A stretch of DNA of 64,000 nucleotides from Palsa-504 sp963744005 (GTDB lineage: Bacteria > Actinomycetota > Actinomycetes > Streptosporangiales > Streptosporangiaceae), in assembly GCA_963744005.1 (NCBI GenBank), contig CAVURU010000004.1:1267834-1331833 (forward strand), in the 5' to 3' direction. Shown piece after piece: positions 16,527 through 25,695 of this stretch. Both the position numbers and the translations under genes were made by a program. The notes under the pieces were generated by a model that was given only the letters and a program-made list of their open reading frames with translations, was not told where the DNA came from and did not search any database. The number at the start of each line of letters is the position of its first letter. Positions within the stretch are counted from its first letter, which is position 1.

Positions 16527-18410
16527 ATGGCTGAAAGTCCTGACTTCACCACTCGGCCTGAGCTCGCCGGTACCTTCGGCATGGTCGCCTCCACCCACTG
16601 GCTCGCCTCCGCGGCGGGCATGGCCGTACTGGAACGGGGCGGCAACGCGTTCGACGCGGCCGTGGCCGCGGGCCTGGTCCTGCAGGTCGTCGAGCCGCAC
16701 CTGAACGGCCTGGGCGGCGAGGTGCCGGTCATCGCTCATCACGCCGGGCAGGGGGAGACCTTCGTCCTGTCCGGCCAGGGCCCCGCCCCGGCCGGCGCCA
16801 CCCCGGCCGCGTTCGGTTACCTCGGGCTCGACCTGGTGCCCGGCAGCGGGCTGCTCGCGGCCTGCGTCCCGGGGGCCTTCGGCGCCTGGATGACACTGCT
16901 GCGCGACTACGGCACGCTGCCGCTCCGGGACGTGATGGACTACGCCATCGGCTACGCCGCGAGCGGATACCCGATCCTCCCCTCCATCAGCTGGGGGATC
17001 GCCAGCGTGGCCGACCTGTTCCGCGACCACTGGCCCAGCTCGGCCGAGGTCTACCTGCCAAGTGGCACGGCGCCGGCCCCGGGGGCGCGGTTCGCCAACC
17101 CGGCCCTGGCCGCGACCTATCAGCGCCTGCTGGGCGAGGCCGAGGCGGCCAGCGGCGACCGCGACGAGCAGATCGAGGCGGCCCGCCGCGCCTACTACCA
17201 GGGCTTCGTGGCCGAGACGATCGCCGCCTACCTGGCCTCCGCGGAGGTCATGGACGTGACCGGCCGGCCGCACCGCGGGCTCTTGTCCTATGACGACATG
17301 GCTGCCTGGCAGCCCGCGGTGGAGGAGCCGCTCACCGTCGACTACCAGGGCCTGACCGTCTGCAAGACCCGGCCGTGGGGACAGGGCCCGGTCTTCGCCC
17401 AGCAGCTCACCCTGCTGGACGGCTTCGACCTGGCCGCCATGGGCGCGGGCCGGGCCGAGTTCATCCACACCGTGATCGAGTGCGCCAAGCTGGCCTTCGC
17501 CGACCGGGAGGCCTGGTACGGCGACCCCGACTTCACCGACGTGCCGGTCGCGGCCCTGCTGTCCGGCGACTACGCCGCGGCCCGGCGCGGCCTGGTCGGG
17601 CCCGATGCCTCGCTCGAGCTGCGGCCCGGATCCCCGGACGGCCGGGCGCCCCGGCTGCCGGAGTTCATCACCGCCTCGTTCCGGGGCGCGGACGGGGTTC
17701 CGGGCGAGGACGCGCGGGTCAATCCGCGCATGGACGCCGGGCCGGCGGTGGCCCACCTCGACCCGTCCACCGGCGAGCCGACCCTCGGCCGCGCCTCGCC
17801 GCGGGGCCCGGCGGCCTCCAGCTACCGGGCCGGCGACACCTGCCACGTGGACGTGGCCGACCGGTTCGGCAACCTGGTCTCGGCTACGCCGAGCGGCGGC
17901 TGGCTGCAGTCCTCGCCGGTCATCCCGGGGCTGGGCTTCTGCCTGGGCACCCGGGCGCAGATGTTCACCCTCACGCCGGGCCTGCCCGCCACGATCGCGC
18001 CCGGCAAGCGGCCCCGCACCACCCTCAGCCCCAGCATGGCCCTGAAGGACGGGGAGCCCTACCTGGCCTTCGGCACGCCCGGTGGTGACCAGCAGGACCA
18101 GTGGACGCTGCTGTTCTTCCTCAATCACGTGCTGGGCGGGATGAACCTTCAGCAGGCCATCGACTTCCCGTCCTTCCACACCGCGCACATGCCGTCGTCG
18201 TTCTATCCGCGCTACGCCCAGCCCGGCGTGGTCGACATCGAATCGCGGGCGGGGGAGACCGTGATCGAGGACCTGCGGCGCCGCGGCCACCGGGTCAACG
18301 TGCGCCCCGCCTGGTCCCTCGGCCGGGTCAGCGCCGTGGGCCGCCGCGACGGCATGCTCTACGCCGCGGCCAACCCCCGCGGCATGCAGGGCTACGCCGT
18401 CGGCCGTTGA
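16527..18410 (+). CDS. ggt: Gamma-glutamyltransferase family protein
   Basis: 627 residues of the Ntn-hydrolase family that cleaves gamma-glutamyl bonds (glutathione and conjugates) after autocatalytic splitting. The N-terminal half has the family stretch GMAVLERGGNAFDAAVAAGL and LNGLGGEVP. The candidate nucleophile is T438 at the expected cleavage point (GDTCHVDVADRFGNLVSATP). No signal peptide is visible, so it is likely cytoplasmic, like the YwrD-type group that may not use glutathione. The C-terminal LSPSMALKDGEPYLAFGTPGG block is canonical. The gene is convergent with the HNH gene. Confidence 0.93.
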   Translation: MAESPDFTTRPELAGTFGMVASTHWLASAAGMAVLERGGNAFDAAVAAGLVLQVVEPHLNGLGGEVPVIAHHAGQGETFVLSGQGPAPAGATPAAFGYLGLDLVPGSGLLAACVPGAFGAWMTLLRDYGTLPLRDVMDYAIGYAASGYPILPSISWGIASVADLFRDHWPSSAEVYLPSGTAPAPGARFANPALAATYQRLLGEAEAASGDRDEQIEAARRAYYQGFVAETIAAYLASAEVMDVTGRPHRGLLSYDDMAAWQPAVEEPLTVDYQGLTVCKTRPWGQGPVFAQQLTLLDGFDLAAMGAGRAEFIHTVIECAKLAFADREAWYGDPDFTDVPVAALLSGDYAAARRGLVGPDASLELRPGSPDGRAPRLPEFITASFRGADGVPGEDARVNPRMDAGPAVAHLDPSTGEPTLGRASPRGPAASSYRAGDTCHVDVADRFGNLVSATPSGGWLQSSPVIPGLGFCLGTRAQMFTLTPGLPATIAPGKRPRTTLSPSMALKDGEPYLAFGTPGGDQQDQWTLLFFLNHVLGGMNLQQAIDFPSFHTAHMPSSFYPRYAQPGVVDIESRAGETVIEDLRRRGHRVNVRPAWSLGRVSAVGRRDGMLYAAANPRGMQGYAVGR

Positions 18411-18463
18411 TTCCCGCGCCTGATTCCCCGCGCCGCCGACGATGCCCACGTCCGACCGCGCCA

Positions 18464-20059
18464 TCACCCGGCGCGGGCGGGCGGGGCGTGGCTGTGCAGG
18501 ATCTTGGTCCGTTTAGGGTTCCACGCGGTGGTGGTGCCATCGGGGTTCAGGACCAGCGTCCAGCCCTGCCGGTGGATCACCACTTGGTGGTGGTAGCTAC
18601 AGAGCAGGACGCACCCGGCCACGCTGGTGGGGCCGCCATCCGCCTGGTGGCGGACGTGGTGGACCTGGCAGGCCGCGGCGGGCTGGTCGCAGCCGCCGGG
18701 CCACCGGCATTTGCGGTCCCGCAGGATGACCGCGGTCCGGATGCCGGCCGGGATGGTGGAGCTGACCCCGATGTCCAGGGGCAGGCTGGGCCCGGCGAGC
18801 CGGGCGCCGAGCTGCTTGGTGCGCAGGAAGCTGGCCAGGCCGCCGGGGCCGGAGAGCAGGTCGATGGCCTTGCCGATGATGGCCCGTTCCAGCGCCGCCC
18901 GAGACATGCCGGTGAGGTGGTCCAGGCCCGTCGGCCCGGAAGCCTCCGAGGCAGCGGCATGGCCGCCGGCTGCCGGAGCGGGGGCATGTCCGCTGGCCGT
19001 TGCGGCGCAGTGCCAGCCGTGGCCGGCCAGCTGCAGGCACAGCTGAACCAGGTCGTCCAGGATGGTGATGTTGACCTCGCCGGTGACCACCGGTACCAGG
19101 GTCGCGTCGCAGGCCGCCGCGCGGGCGTCGTCGCCGTCCAGCCAGGCCGCCCCGTCGCTGCCGCTGCCGTCGGCGGCTTCGGCGCGGTGGGCGGCCCACC
19201 GGATCTGCATCTCGGTGATCCACTGGATTTCGAGCGCTGACCCGCCGTCCCGGGCCCGCAACTCGGCCAGGGCCATGAGGACCATGGCCTTAGTCGGCTG
19301 TCCGGCCCGGTCCGGCAGCAGCCCGGAGGCGATCAGCCGGCGCATGGCCTCTTGCAGCGCGTCGTGGTACCGCTGCTCCCGGGTCCGGGCATCGTCCGCC
19401 CCGGCCGGGGCGGACAGGGATTCCAGCACGGCGGTCACGATGGCCGCGCACTCTGGGGTCAGGTCTCCGGTCATCACCCCGGCCCCGCCGAACGTGGTTT
19501 CCACCCGCACCCGCCGGTCCTCGAACCCCAGCCCGGGATCGTCTTCCCCGTCGGGCCGGGACCGGGCGTAGATCTCCGCCGCCAGCCCGGCCAGCTCCGC
19601 CCGGTTCGCCCCGGCCCGCGCCGCGCCGATCAGGATCTCATCGGCGGCGGCCCGGCAGTCGGCCGGGAGCCGGTCGGTCCAGCCGCAGATCAGCCCGGCC
19701 ATCGATTCCGAGACCACGGTGCCGTCGGCCAGGGCCAGCAGCACCACGGGGTGGCCGGTGGTGCGCCGGGCCCAGCTCATGTGGCCGCGGGCCGCGCCCC
19801 TGGTCACCCCGGTCTTGTGGATCAGCCACGCGGTCGGGCTGTAGTCCGCGTCCTCGCTGTAACCCTGCCCGGCGGTGAACGCGGCCAGAAAATACGCCCG
19901 CGCCGCGGTCGTGATCGCGCTGGCCTGCTCCAGCGCCCGCACGATCTCCGCCTGGGCCTGGGCCGATAGGGCGGTGGGATCGGAGGCGGCCAGGAACCTC
20001 AGCGCGGTGAGGGCCATGTCGATGGCCTCGGCATCATTGGCCGGGGGAGCGTTACCCAT
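18464..20059 (-). CDS. DUF222/HNH endonuclease-domain protein (REP13E12 type)
   Basis: 531 residues. The N-terminal and middle part is the DUF222 helical region; the C-terminal part is an HNH nuclease domain (CRWPGGCDQPAAACQVHHV, then LCSYHHQVVIHRQGW) with Cys pairs likely to bind zinc. Such proteins occur in many copies in actinobacteria and in the 13E12 repeats of Mycobacterium tuberculosis. They may belong to mobile elements or act in DNA processing, but the role is not established. An Ala/Gly-rich insert lies around residues 355-375. The gene is divergent from the kinase gene across a 302-base spacer. Confidence 0.9.
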   Translation of the reverse strand: MGNAPPANDAEAIDMALTALRFLAASDPTALSAQAQAEIVRALEQASAITTAARAYFLAAFTAGQGYSEDADYSPTAWLIHKTGVTRGAARGHMSWARRTTGHPVVLLALADGTVVSESMAGLICGWTDRLPADCRAAADEILIGAARAGANRAELAGLAAEIYARSRPDGEDDPGLGFEDRRVRVETTFGGAGVMTGDLTPECAAIVTAVLESLSAPAGADDARTREQRYHDALQEAMRRLIASGLLPDRAGQPTKAMVLMALAELRARDGGSALEIQWITEMQIRWAAHRAEAADGSGSDGAAWLDGDDARAAACDATLVPVVTGEVNITILDDLVQLCLQLAGHGWHCAATASGHAPAPAAGGHAAASEASGPTGLDHLTGMSRAALERAIIGKAIDLLSGPGGLASFLRTKQLGARLAGPSLPLDIGVSSTIPAGIRTAVILRDRKCRWPGGCDQPAAACQVHHVRHQADGGPTSVAGCVLLCSYHHQVVIHRQGWTLVLNPDGTTTAWNPKRTKILHSHAPPARAG

Positions 20060-20361
20060 GGGTCCTCACCTCCATTCACTGGAGCAGGCAGGACGGACCG
20101 TTAGGTCGATTCGGGTTTTTGCTGTTTTATTCGACTCTAGACCCGGCCACTGACATTTCCGGGTCCAGCGGCAGGGCGCCGTCACATCCGCTTGGCGGAA
20201 AGCCCGATTCATCAGCGACCTAATTCAGCAAATCCTTGCGCACCAAAAAGTAACCACCGCCCCTCTTGACCGTTACCGCTGATGGGAGGTCGACTAAAGG
20301 CACCGAGGTAGGTTTTGCCATTCCATGAATCATTTCGGCTTGCAACCGGGGGGTAGGCGAG
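20060..20361. other. 302-base divergent intergenic region
   Basis: This lies between the HNH gene (minus) and the kinase gene (plus) and is clearly more AT-rich than its surroundings (for example TTTTTGCTGTTTTATTCGA near 20115-20133). It probably holds both promoters. I see no coding potential, tRNA or clear repeat. A short frame on the minus strand in this spacer has no family likeness and overlaps the kinase start. Confidence 0.5.
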
Positions 20362-22302
20362 TTGGAAGAGCTGCAGCCCGGTGATCCCCCGCGGATCGGG
20401 CCGTACCTGCTGGAAGGACGGCTGGGTTCGGGCGGCATGGGCCGGGTCTACCTGGGCCGGTCACCGGGCGGCCGGCACGTCGCGATCAAGGTCATCCGGG
20501 CCGACCTGGCCGAAAGCCCCGACTTCCGGGCCCGGTTCGCCCGGGAGGCCTCGGCGGCGCGCAAGGTGAGCGGCATCTTCACCGCGCCGGTCGTGGACGC
20601 CGACCTGACCGGGCAGGTGCCCTGGCTGGCCACGGCGTACGTTCCCGGGCCGTCCTTGACCGACGCGATCATGCAGCGCGGACCGATGCCCGCCGCTCTG
20701 GTTTTCAGGCTCGCGGCCGGCCTGGCCGAAGGCCTGGTGGCTATTCATGCGGCAGGCGTCGTGCACCGGGACCTGAAGCCATCGAACGTGCTACTGGCCG
20801 AGGACGGGCCGAGGCTGATCGACTTCGGAATCTCCCGTTCCGTGGAGAGCAGCTCGCTCACCCACACCGGGACAGTGGTGGGCTCGCCCGGCTTCATGTC
20901 ACCGGAGCAGGCCGAGGGCCGACCGGTCGGCCCGGCCAGCGACATCTTCAGCCTGGGCGCGGTCCTCACCTTCGCCGCCACCGGCGAGGGGCCGTTCGGT
21001 GAAGGGTCCACCGTGGCCCTGCTGTACCGGGTGGTGACCAGCGAGCCGAGCATCCGGGGCGTGCCGGAGGAGATCCGGCCGCTGATCGAGCTCTGCCTGG
21101 CCAAGGACCCGGTGCAGCGGCCCACCGCGGCTCAGCTCCTGGCCACCCTGAGCACGGCGGAGGCTGTCGCCGACCCCGAGCGCCAGGGCACGACCAGGAA
21201 ATCAGCCTTCCTCGGCGTCGGGGACCAGGCCTCGTCTCCTTCTGAAGCAGCAGCCTCAGCCGCCCAAGCCGGAGCGGCCGGCGCCGGGCTGGCCGCCGCG
21301 GGCGCCGGAGCCGCCGCGGCCGCAGCGGCGGCCGCCGCCGCCCAGGCCGACCTGGCCTACCCGGCCACCGAAAACAGCCCCGCTCTGGCCGCCGGCTCCG
21401 AGAGCCGTCCGGGTCAGGGAACGACCCTGGCCCCGTCTGAGGTCCCGTACGGCTCAGCAGGTCAGTCCACCCAGGATCGCCCCTCATGGTCCACGCCGCC
21501 GGCAGGCCCGCCGTCCTCGCCGCAGGCCCCCCAGTACCCACCGCCGCCCTATCAGCCTGACCAGTACCCGCCGGCCCAGTACCAGCCCCCGCCGGAGCCA
21601 CCCGGCCCGGGCTACTACCAGCCCCCTTCGGGCCCCCGTCCTCGGCGCTCCCGCCGGGGCTGGCTCATCGCCTCGGCCGCCGTCCTCATCCTGGCCGTCG
21701 GGGCCATCGCTTTCCTGGCCGGCCGGGCGCGTCCCCACCACGACACCGGGAGCGTCAACGCGGCCGCCTCCTCCGCGACGTCGTCCCAGGCCAGCGCGTC
21801 GGTCACGGCTTCATCATCAGCCACCTCCACGCCTGCCCAGGCGCCCGGCGCCCCCGCCATGGCCGCTATCGGCACCGACCTGGCCCGCAGCGCGTCGGCT
21901 CGGCCAGCCGTCGCGGCCGCGATCGCCAACGTGCAGAACTGCTCGGAGAGCCCGGCCAGCGGGGAAGCCACCATCCAGCAGGCCATCAGCACCCGCCAGG
22001 ACATCCTGCAGGGCCTCAGCGCGCTGTCGGTCTCCGACCTGCCCAACGGGCAGCAGCTGCTCAGCGCGTTCACCACCGCCATGCAGAACTCGCTGGCCGC
22101 CGACAACGACTACCACGCCTGGATGGCCGATCTGGTCAGCGCGGGCGGTTCGTGCGGCTCGAACCCCGGCCAGGACTCCAATTACGTAGCGGCCGGCTCG
22201 GCCGACTCCGCCTCGACCGCCTCCAAGACCACCTTCGTGGGGCTGTGGAACCCGATGGCGCCGACCTACGGCCAGCAGACCTACAGCGCCGACGGCTTCT
22301 GA
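20362..22302 (+). CDS. Membrane Ser/Thr protein kinase (PknB-like) with extracellular domain
   Basis: 646 residues. The kinase domain spans residues 12-270: Gly loop GRLGSGGMGRVYLG, ATP Lys K43, catalytic D137 (HRDLKPSN), DFG D154 and activation segment (THTGTVVGSPGFMSPEQ). An Ala-rich then Pro/Gln/Tyr-rich linker leads to one membrane helix at about 434-455 (WLIASAAVLILAVGAIAFLAG) and an extracellular region of about 190 residues with no PASTA repeats. The start is TTG at 20362. It probably senses an outside signal and phosphorylates cytoplasmic targets. The 3' end is a tandem repeat that includes the stop. Confidence 0.92.
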   Translation: MEELQPGDPPRIGPYLLEGRLGSGGMGRVYLGRSPGGRHVAIKVIRADLAESPDFRARFAREASAARKVSGIFTAPVVDADLTGQVPWLATAYVPGPSLTDAIMQRGPMPAALVFRLAAGLAEGLVAIHAAGVVHRDLKPSNVLLAEDGPRLIDFGISRSVESSSLTHTGTVVGSPGFMSPEQAEGRPVGPASDIFSLGAVLTFAATGEGPFGEGSTVALLYRVVTSEPSIRGVPEEIRPLIELCLAKDPVQRPTAAQLLATLSTAEAVADPERQGTTRKSAFLGVGDQASSPSEAAASAAQAGAAGAGLAAAGAGAAAAAAAAAAAQADLAYPATENSPALAAGSESRPGQGTTLAPSEVPYGSAGQSTQDRPSWSTPPAGPPSSPQAPQYPPPPYQPDQYPPAQYQPPPEPPGPGYYQPPSGPRPRRSRRGWLIASAAVLILAVGAIAFLAGRARPHHDTGSVNAAASSATSSQASASVTASSSATSTPAQAPGAPAMAAIGTDLARSASARPAVAAAIANVQNCSESPASGEATIQQAISTRQDILQGLSALSVSDLPNGQQLLSAFTTAMQNSLAADNDYHAWMADLVSAGGSCGSNPGQDSNYVAAGSADSASTASKTTFVGLWNPMAPTYGQQTYSADGF

Positions 22303-22334
22303 CCCGGGCAAGCTGACCCGGGCAAGCTGACCCG
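22299..22334 (+). repeat. 14-base tandem repeat CTGACCCGGGCAAG across kinase stop codon
   Basis: Units lie at 22299-22312, 22313-22326 and a partial copy at 22327-22334. Each unit contains TGA; the first copy supplies the kinase stop at 22300-22302. Nothing else is evident in the 219 bases before the ABC gene except a likely promoter. Confidence 0.9.
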
Positions 22335-22521
22335 AAACACCCGTAGCGCGCAAGAAACCGCAGGCCGCGGGGCCACCAGGCCGCACTCCCTGTCACCACG
22401 CCGGCAATGACGCATGTCATGGCCGGATGCTGAGGGACGGCACTACACGGGCCTCCTGCCCCGATGGTGGTATGGGTCTACCGAAAAAATCACACGGCCA
22501 GACCGGACCCTGACAGAGGAC

Positions 22522-23535
22522 ATGATGCGTCAAAACGGAAGCGCGGCCCAGGCGACCGGCACGGTGACCGCCGCCGTCAGCCCCAGCGCTGATCGCGGTG
22601 CCCCGGTCGTCTCGTTCGTCAACGTCTCCAAGCACTATCACCGCCTGAAGGCGGTGGACGGTCTCAACCTGGACCTGAGGGCCGGTGAGACGACCGCCCT
22701 GCTCGGCCCGAACGGCGCGGGCAAGTCCACCACGCTGGACATGCTGCTCGCCCTGCGCAAGCCGACCAAGGGGCAGATCAAGCTCTTCGGCGCTGACCCG
22801 TACCACGCGGTGAAGTCGGGCCGGATCGGCGCCATGCTGCAGTCCGGCGGGCTGATGCCCGAGGTGACGGTGCGCGAGCTGGTCACCCTGGTGACGCGCC
22901 TGCACCCCAACCCGGAGCCGATCCAGACCACGCTGAAGCGGGCCGGCATCGCCCAGTTCGCCGACCAGCGGGTGGACAAGCTGTCCGGCGGCCAGACCCA
23001 GCGGGTCCGGTTCGCGCTGGCCATCTGCGGCAAGTCCGAGTTCATCGTGCTCGACGAGCCCACCGCGGCCATGGACGTGGAGACCCGCCGGCTGTTCTGG
23101 GACAGCATGAAGGAAGAGGTGGCCGCGGGGCGCACGCTCCTGTTCGCCACCCACTACCTGGAGGAAGCCGACCAGGCGGCGGACCGGATCCTGGTCATCA
23201 ACCGGGGCCGGCTGCTGGCCGACGGCACGCCCGAAGAGATCAAGGCCCGAGCCGGGGCCAAGCGGATCTCCTTCCGCCTGGACCAGGTGGACGAGACCTT
23301 CCTGCTCGGCCTGCCCGGGCTGGTGAACCTCGAGGTCCGGCACGACGTGGTGCAACTCCAGTCCAGCGACTCGGACAAGACCCTCTACGCCATCCTCGAC
23401 GCCGGCTACCGGCCCCGCGAGATCGAGGTCGCCAGCCTTGGCCTCGAGCAGGCCTTCCTGGCCATCACCGCGGAAGACGACGCGAGCAACGGAAACGACA
23501 CCGGCAACACCAGCGCCGCAGGGGAGACGATCTGA
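22522..23535 (+). CDS. ABC transporter ATP-binding protein (DrrA/CcmA-like)
   Basis: 337 residues. Walker A is GPNGAGKST (K68), the signature is LSGGQTQR (about 154-161), Walker B ends FIVLDEP (E179), and the H-loop is LLFATHYLEEAD. The C-terminal part resembles the daunorubicin-type ATPase extension. It energises the permease encoded one base downstream. The start may be ATG 22522 or 22525; the only ribosome-like site, AGAGGA, is close. Together with the downstream sensor kinase and regulator it resembles a Bce/Lia-like or antibiotic-export module. Confidence 0.93.
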   Translation: MMRQNGSAAQATGTVTAAVSPSADRGAPVVSFVNVSKHYHRLKAVDGLNLDLRAGETTALLGPNGAGKSTTLDMLLALRKPTKGQIKLFGADPYHAVKSGRIGAMLQSGGLMPEVTVRELVTLVTRLHPNPEPIQTTLKRAGIAQFADQRVDKLSGGQTQRVRFALAICGKSEFIVLDEPTAAMDVETRRLFWDSMKEEVAAGRTLLFATHYLEEADQAADRILVINRGRLLADGTPEEIKARAGAKRISFRLDQVDETFLLGLPGLVNLEVRHDVVQLQSSDSDKTLYAILDAGYRPREIEVASLGLEQAFLAITAEDDASNGNDTGNTSAAGETI

Positions 23536-23536
23536 C

Positions 23537-24265
23537 GTGGCCGGCACCATGGCCCTCACCAAAGCCGAGCTCAGCCGCCTGCTGCACAACCGGCGGTACT
23601 TCATCTTCACCGTGGCCTTCCCGGTCCTGCTGTACCTGCTGATCGGCAGGCAGGTCACCGACCAGACCTACGGCGTGGCCTTCGGCGCGTACTACATGAT
23701 CTCGATGGCCACCTTCGGCGCCTTCAGCGGCGCGCTGAACGGCAACTCGCAGCGGATCTCGCAGGAGAAGAAGGACGGCTGGATCCGTCAGCTGCGGCTC
23801 ACCCCGCTGCCGGCCAACGGCTACGTCGTGGCCAAGATCCTGGTCTCGATGGCCACCACGGTGCCGTCCATCGTCATCGTGCTGCTGCTCGGCCGTTTCT
23901 ACGGCAACGTTCACCTCCCCGGCTGGGAGTGGCCGGTCATCGCGATCGTGGTCTGGTTCGGCTCGACCATCTTCGCCGCGCTGGCCGTGGCCATCGGCTA
24001 CCGGTTCGCGCCCGAGCAGGTCCAGCCGGTCACGCTGATCGTCTACTTCGCCTTCGCCATCCTCGGCGGCCTGTGGTTCCCGCTGTCCGGAGCCCTGGGC
24101 AAGGTGGGCCAGTTCACCCCGACCTACCAGGCCGTGAAGATCGGCACCGACGTGATCGCCGGCGCCGCCGTGCCGATCGGGCTGGCCATCGGCCTGGTGG
24201 TCTGGCTGGGCATCTTCATCGCCCTGGCCACCGTGGCGGTCCGGAGCACCGCTGAGTCGGTCTGA
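23537..24265 (+). CDS. ABC-2 type transporter permease
   Basis: About 242 residues with six hydrophobic segments (YFIFTVAFPVLLYLLIG, MISMATFGAFSGAL, ILVSMATTVPSIVIVLLLG, VIAIVVWFGSTIFAALAVAIG, LIVYFAFAILGGLWFPLSG and IGLAIGLVVWLGIFIALA). A GTG at 23537 with GGGGAG ten bases upstream, one base after the ATPase stop, marks tight coupling; an ATG at 23549 is an alternative. It forms the membrane channel of the exporter. The substrate is unknown; ABC-2 systems export antibiotics, lipids or peptides. Confidence 0.92.
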   Translation: MAGTMALTKAELSRLLHNRRYFIFTVAFPVLLYLLIGRQVTDQTYGVAFGAYYMISMATFGAFSGALNGNSQRISQEKKDGWIRQLRLTPLPANGYVVAKILVSMATTVPSIVIVLLLGRFYGNVHLPGWEWPVIAIVVWFGSTIFAALAVAIGYRFAPEQVQPVTLIVYFAFAILGGLWFPLSGALGKVGQFTPTYQAVKIGTDVIAGAAVPIGLAIGLVVWLGIFIALATVAVRSTAESV

Positions 24266-24282
24266 CCGCCCGATGGGCGGCG

Positions 24283-24319
24283 GATGCCCGGCCGGCCTGC
24301 GGGGGCCCGGCCGGGCATC
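24283..24319 (+). terminator. Perfect 13-base-pair hairpin after the ABC permease
   Basis: GATGCCCGGCCGG (24283-24295) pairs exactly with 24307-24319 around an 11-base loop, in the 95-base gap before the sensor kinase. There is no T run, which is usual in GC-rich actinobacteria. It may end or attenuate the ABC transcript, so kinase-regulator levels could differ from the transporter. Confidence 0.55.
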
Positions 24320-24360
24320 GGCCGCAGAACGTGGCAGCATGAAAGAGAGGTGAGGACGCG

Positions 24361-25695
24361 ATGGCGACACGATCCGCCGACGCCGGCCTGGACGACGACC
24401 TGCTCAACGACCCGTTCGAGCAGGAGGGCCCGGGCCGGTGGCGCTGGTTTTTCTCTGGAATCTGGCTCATCTACCTGATCCAGCCGGTCGCTGACCTGTT
24501 CGGCGGTGGCCATAGCGTGTGGTGGACGGTCGGCGGCCTGCTGCTCACCGTCGCCTTCTGCGTCCTCTACCTGCCTGTCCTGATGTTCACCGACACCCAC
24601 CCGCGGCACGCCGGGCTCGGGCTGCTGGGCCTGGCCGTGGTGGCCTCGGTGGCCTGCCTCATCTACGGCTCGGGCTGGACCTCGCTGTGGATCTACGTGT
24701 CCGCGGCCGGCGGCATGGTGCTGACCTCGCTGCTGGACCGCCGCCGGGCCTCGCTCGGCATCTTCGTCATCTCCGGCATCTACCTGCTGTTCTGCTGGAT
24801 CACCCATTTGGACCTGGGCGACAGCCTGGCCATGCTGCTGCCCGTGCTGCTCATCGGGCTGGCCATGATCGGCTTCCGGCTGCAGATCTCCCTGATGCGC
24901 GAGCTGCGGCAGGCCCGCGGCACGGTGGCCAAGCTGGCCGCCAACGAGGAACGGCTCCGGCTGGCCCGGGACATGCACGACCTGACCGGGCAGTCCCTGT
25001 CCATGATCACGCTGAAGTCCGAGCTGGCCGCCAAGCGGCTGGCCAAGCTGCCCCCGTCCGCCGAACGCGACGCGGTCCTCACCGAGCTCGGTGACATCGG
25101 GGCGGTCAGCAGGCAGACCCTGCAGGACATCCGGGAGGCGGTCAGCGGCTACCGGCGGCCCACCCTGGCCATCGAGGTCATCACGGCCCGTCACGCGCTC
25201 GACGCGGCCGGCATCGACCTCGACGACGACCCCGAGCTCACCCTGCAATCGGGCACCTTCAACCCGGACGCCGAAGCGGTCCTGGCCTGGTGCCTGCGCG
25301 AAGCCGTGACCAATGTGATCCGGCACTCCCGCGCCAAGCACTGCCGCATCCGGCTGGCCCTGCACGCCGGGCTGATCTCCCTCGACGTCGCCGACGACGG
25401 CCGCGGCTTCCCCGGCCTGGATCCCGACCACCCGGCCGGCAGCGGGCTGCACGGCATGTCCGAGCGGCTCAGCGCCGCGGGCGGCCGCCTGTCCCTCGGC
25501 CCGGCCGAAGCGCCCGGGTCCAAGGCGCCCGGGTCCAAGGCGCAGGGCCGCGGTTTCCGGCTCACCGCCACCGTCCCGGCCGAGCCGCATCCGCCGGCCC
25601 CGGCCGGGCCGGCCGCGCACGTCTCCTCCGGCGCCACCATCGGGAACGCCGGATCCGCTGCCTGGCCCGGGACCGGTCATACTTACCAGCTATGA
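24361..25695 (+). CDS. NarL-type sensor histidine kinase (LiaS/DesK-like)
   Basis: 444 residues. The N-terminal half has five or six membrane helices with very short loops, a sign of intramembrane sensing. The HisKA_3 domain has H206 in RLARDMHDLTGQSLS; the ATPase part has an N box (CLREAVTNVIRHS), DVADDGRGF and GSGLHGMSERL. Near the C-terminus an exact 15-base duplication (25510-25539) gives APGSKAPGSKA, after which the tail is Pro/Ala-rich. The last bases overlap the regulator start as ATGA, so the two are coupled. It probably monitors the membrane or the substrate of the adjacent ABC exporter. Confidence 0.93.
   Translation: MATRSADAGLDDDLLNDPFEQEGPGRWRWFFSGIWLIYLIQPVADLFGGGHSVWWTVGGLLLTVAFCVLYLPVLMFTDTHPRHAGLGLLGLAVVASVACLIYGSGWTSLWIYVSAAGGMVLTSLLDRRRASLGIFVISGIYLLFCWITHLDLGDSLAMLLPVLLIGLAMIGFRLQISLMRELRQARGTVAKLAANEERLRLARDMHDLTGQSLSMITLKSELAAKRLAKLPPSAERDAVLTELGDIGAVSRQTLQDIREAVSGYRRPTLAIEVITARHALDAAGIDLDDDPELTLQSGTFNPDAEAVLAWCLREAVTNVIRHSRAKHCRIRLALHAGLISLDVADDGRGFPGLDPDHPAGSGLHGMSERLSAAGGRLSLGPAEAPGSKAPGSKAQGRGFRLTATVPAEPHPPAPAGPAAHVSSGATIGNAGSAAWPGTGHTYQL

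Noticed and set aside
16404..18467. 687-residue minus-strand frame opposite gamma-glutamyltransferase
   Set aside because: Low-complexity shadow of a strongly conserved gene; no ribosome site or family likeness.
18464..20059. DUF222/HNH gene as part of a group I intron or inserted homing element
   Set aside because: The gene is freestanding with its own flanking spacers and does not interrupt another gene.
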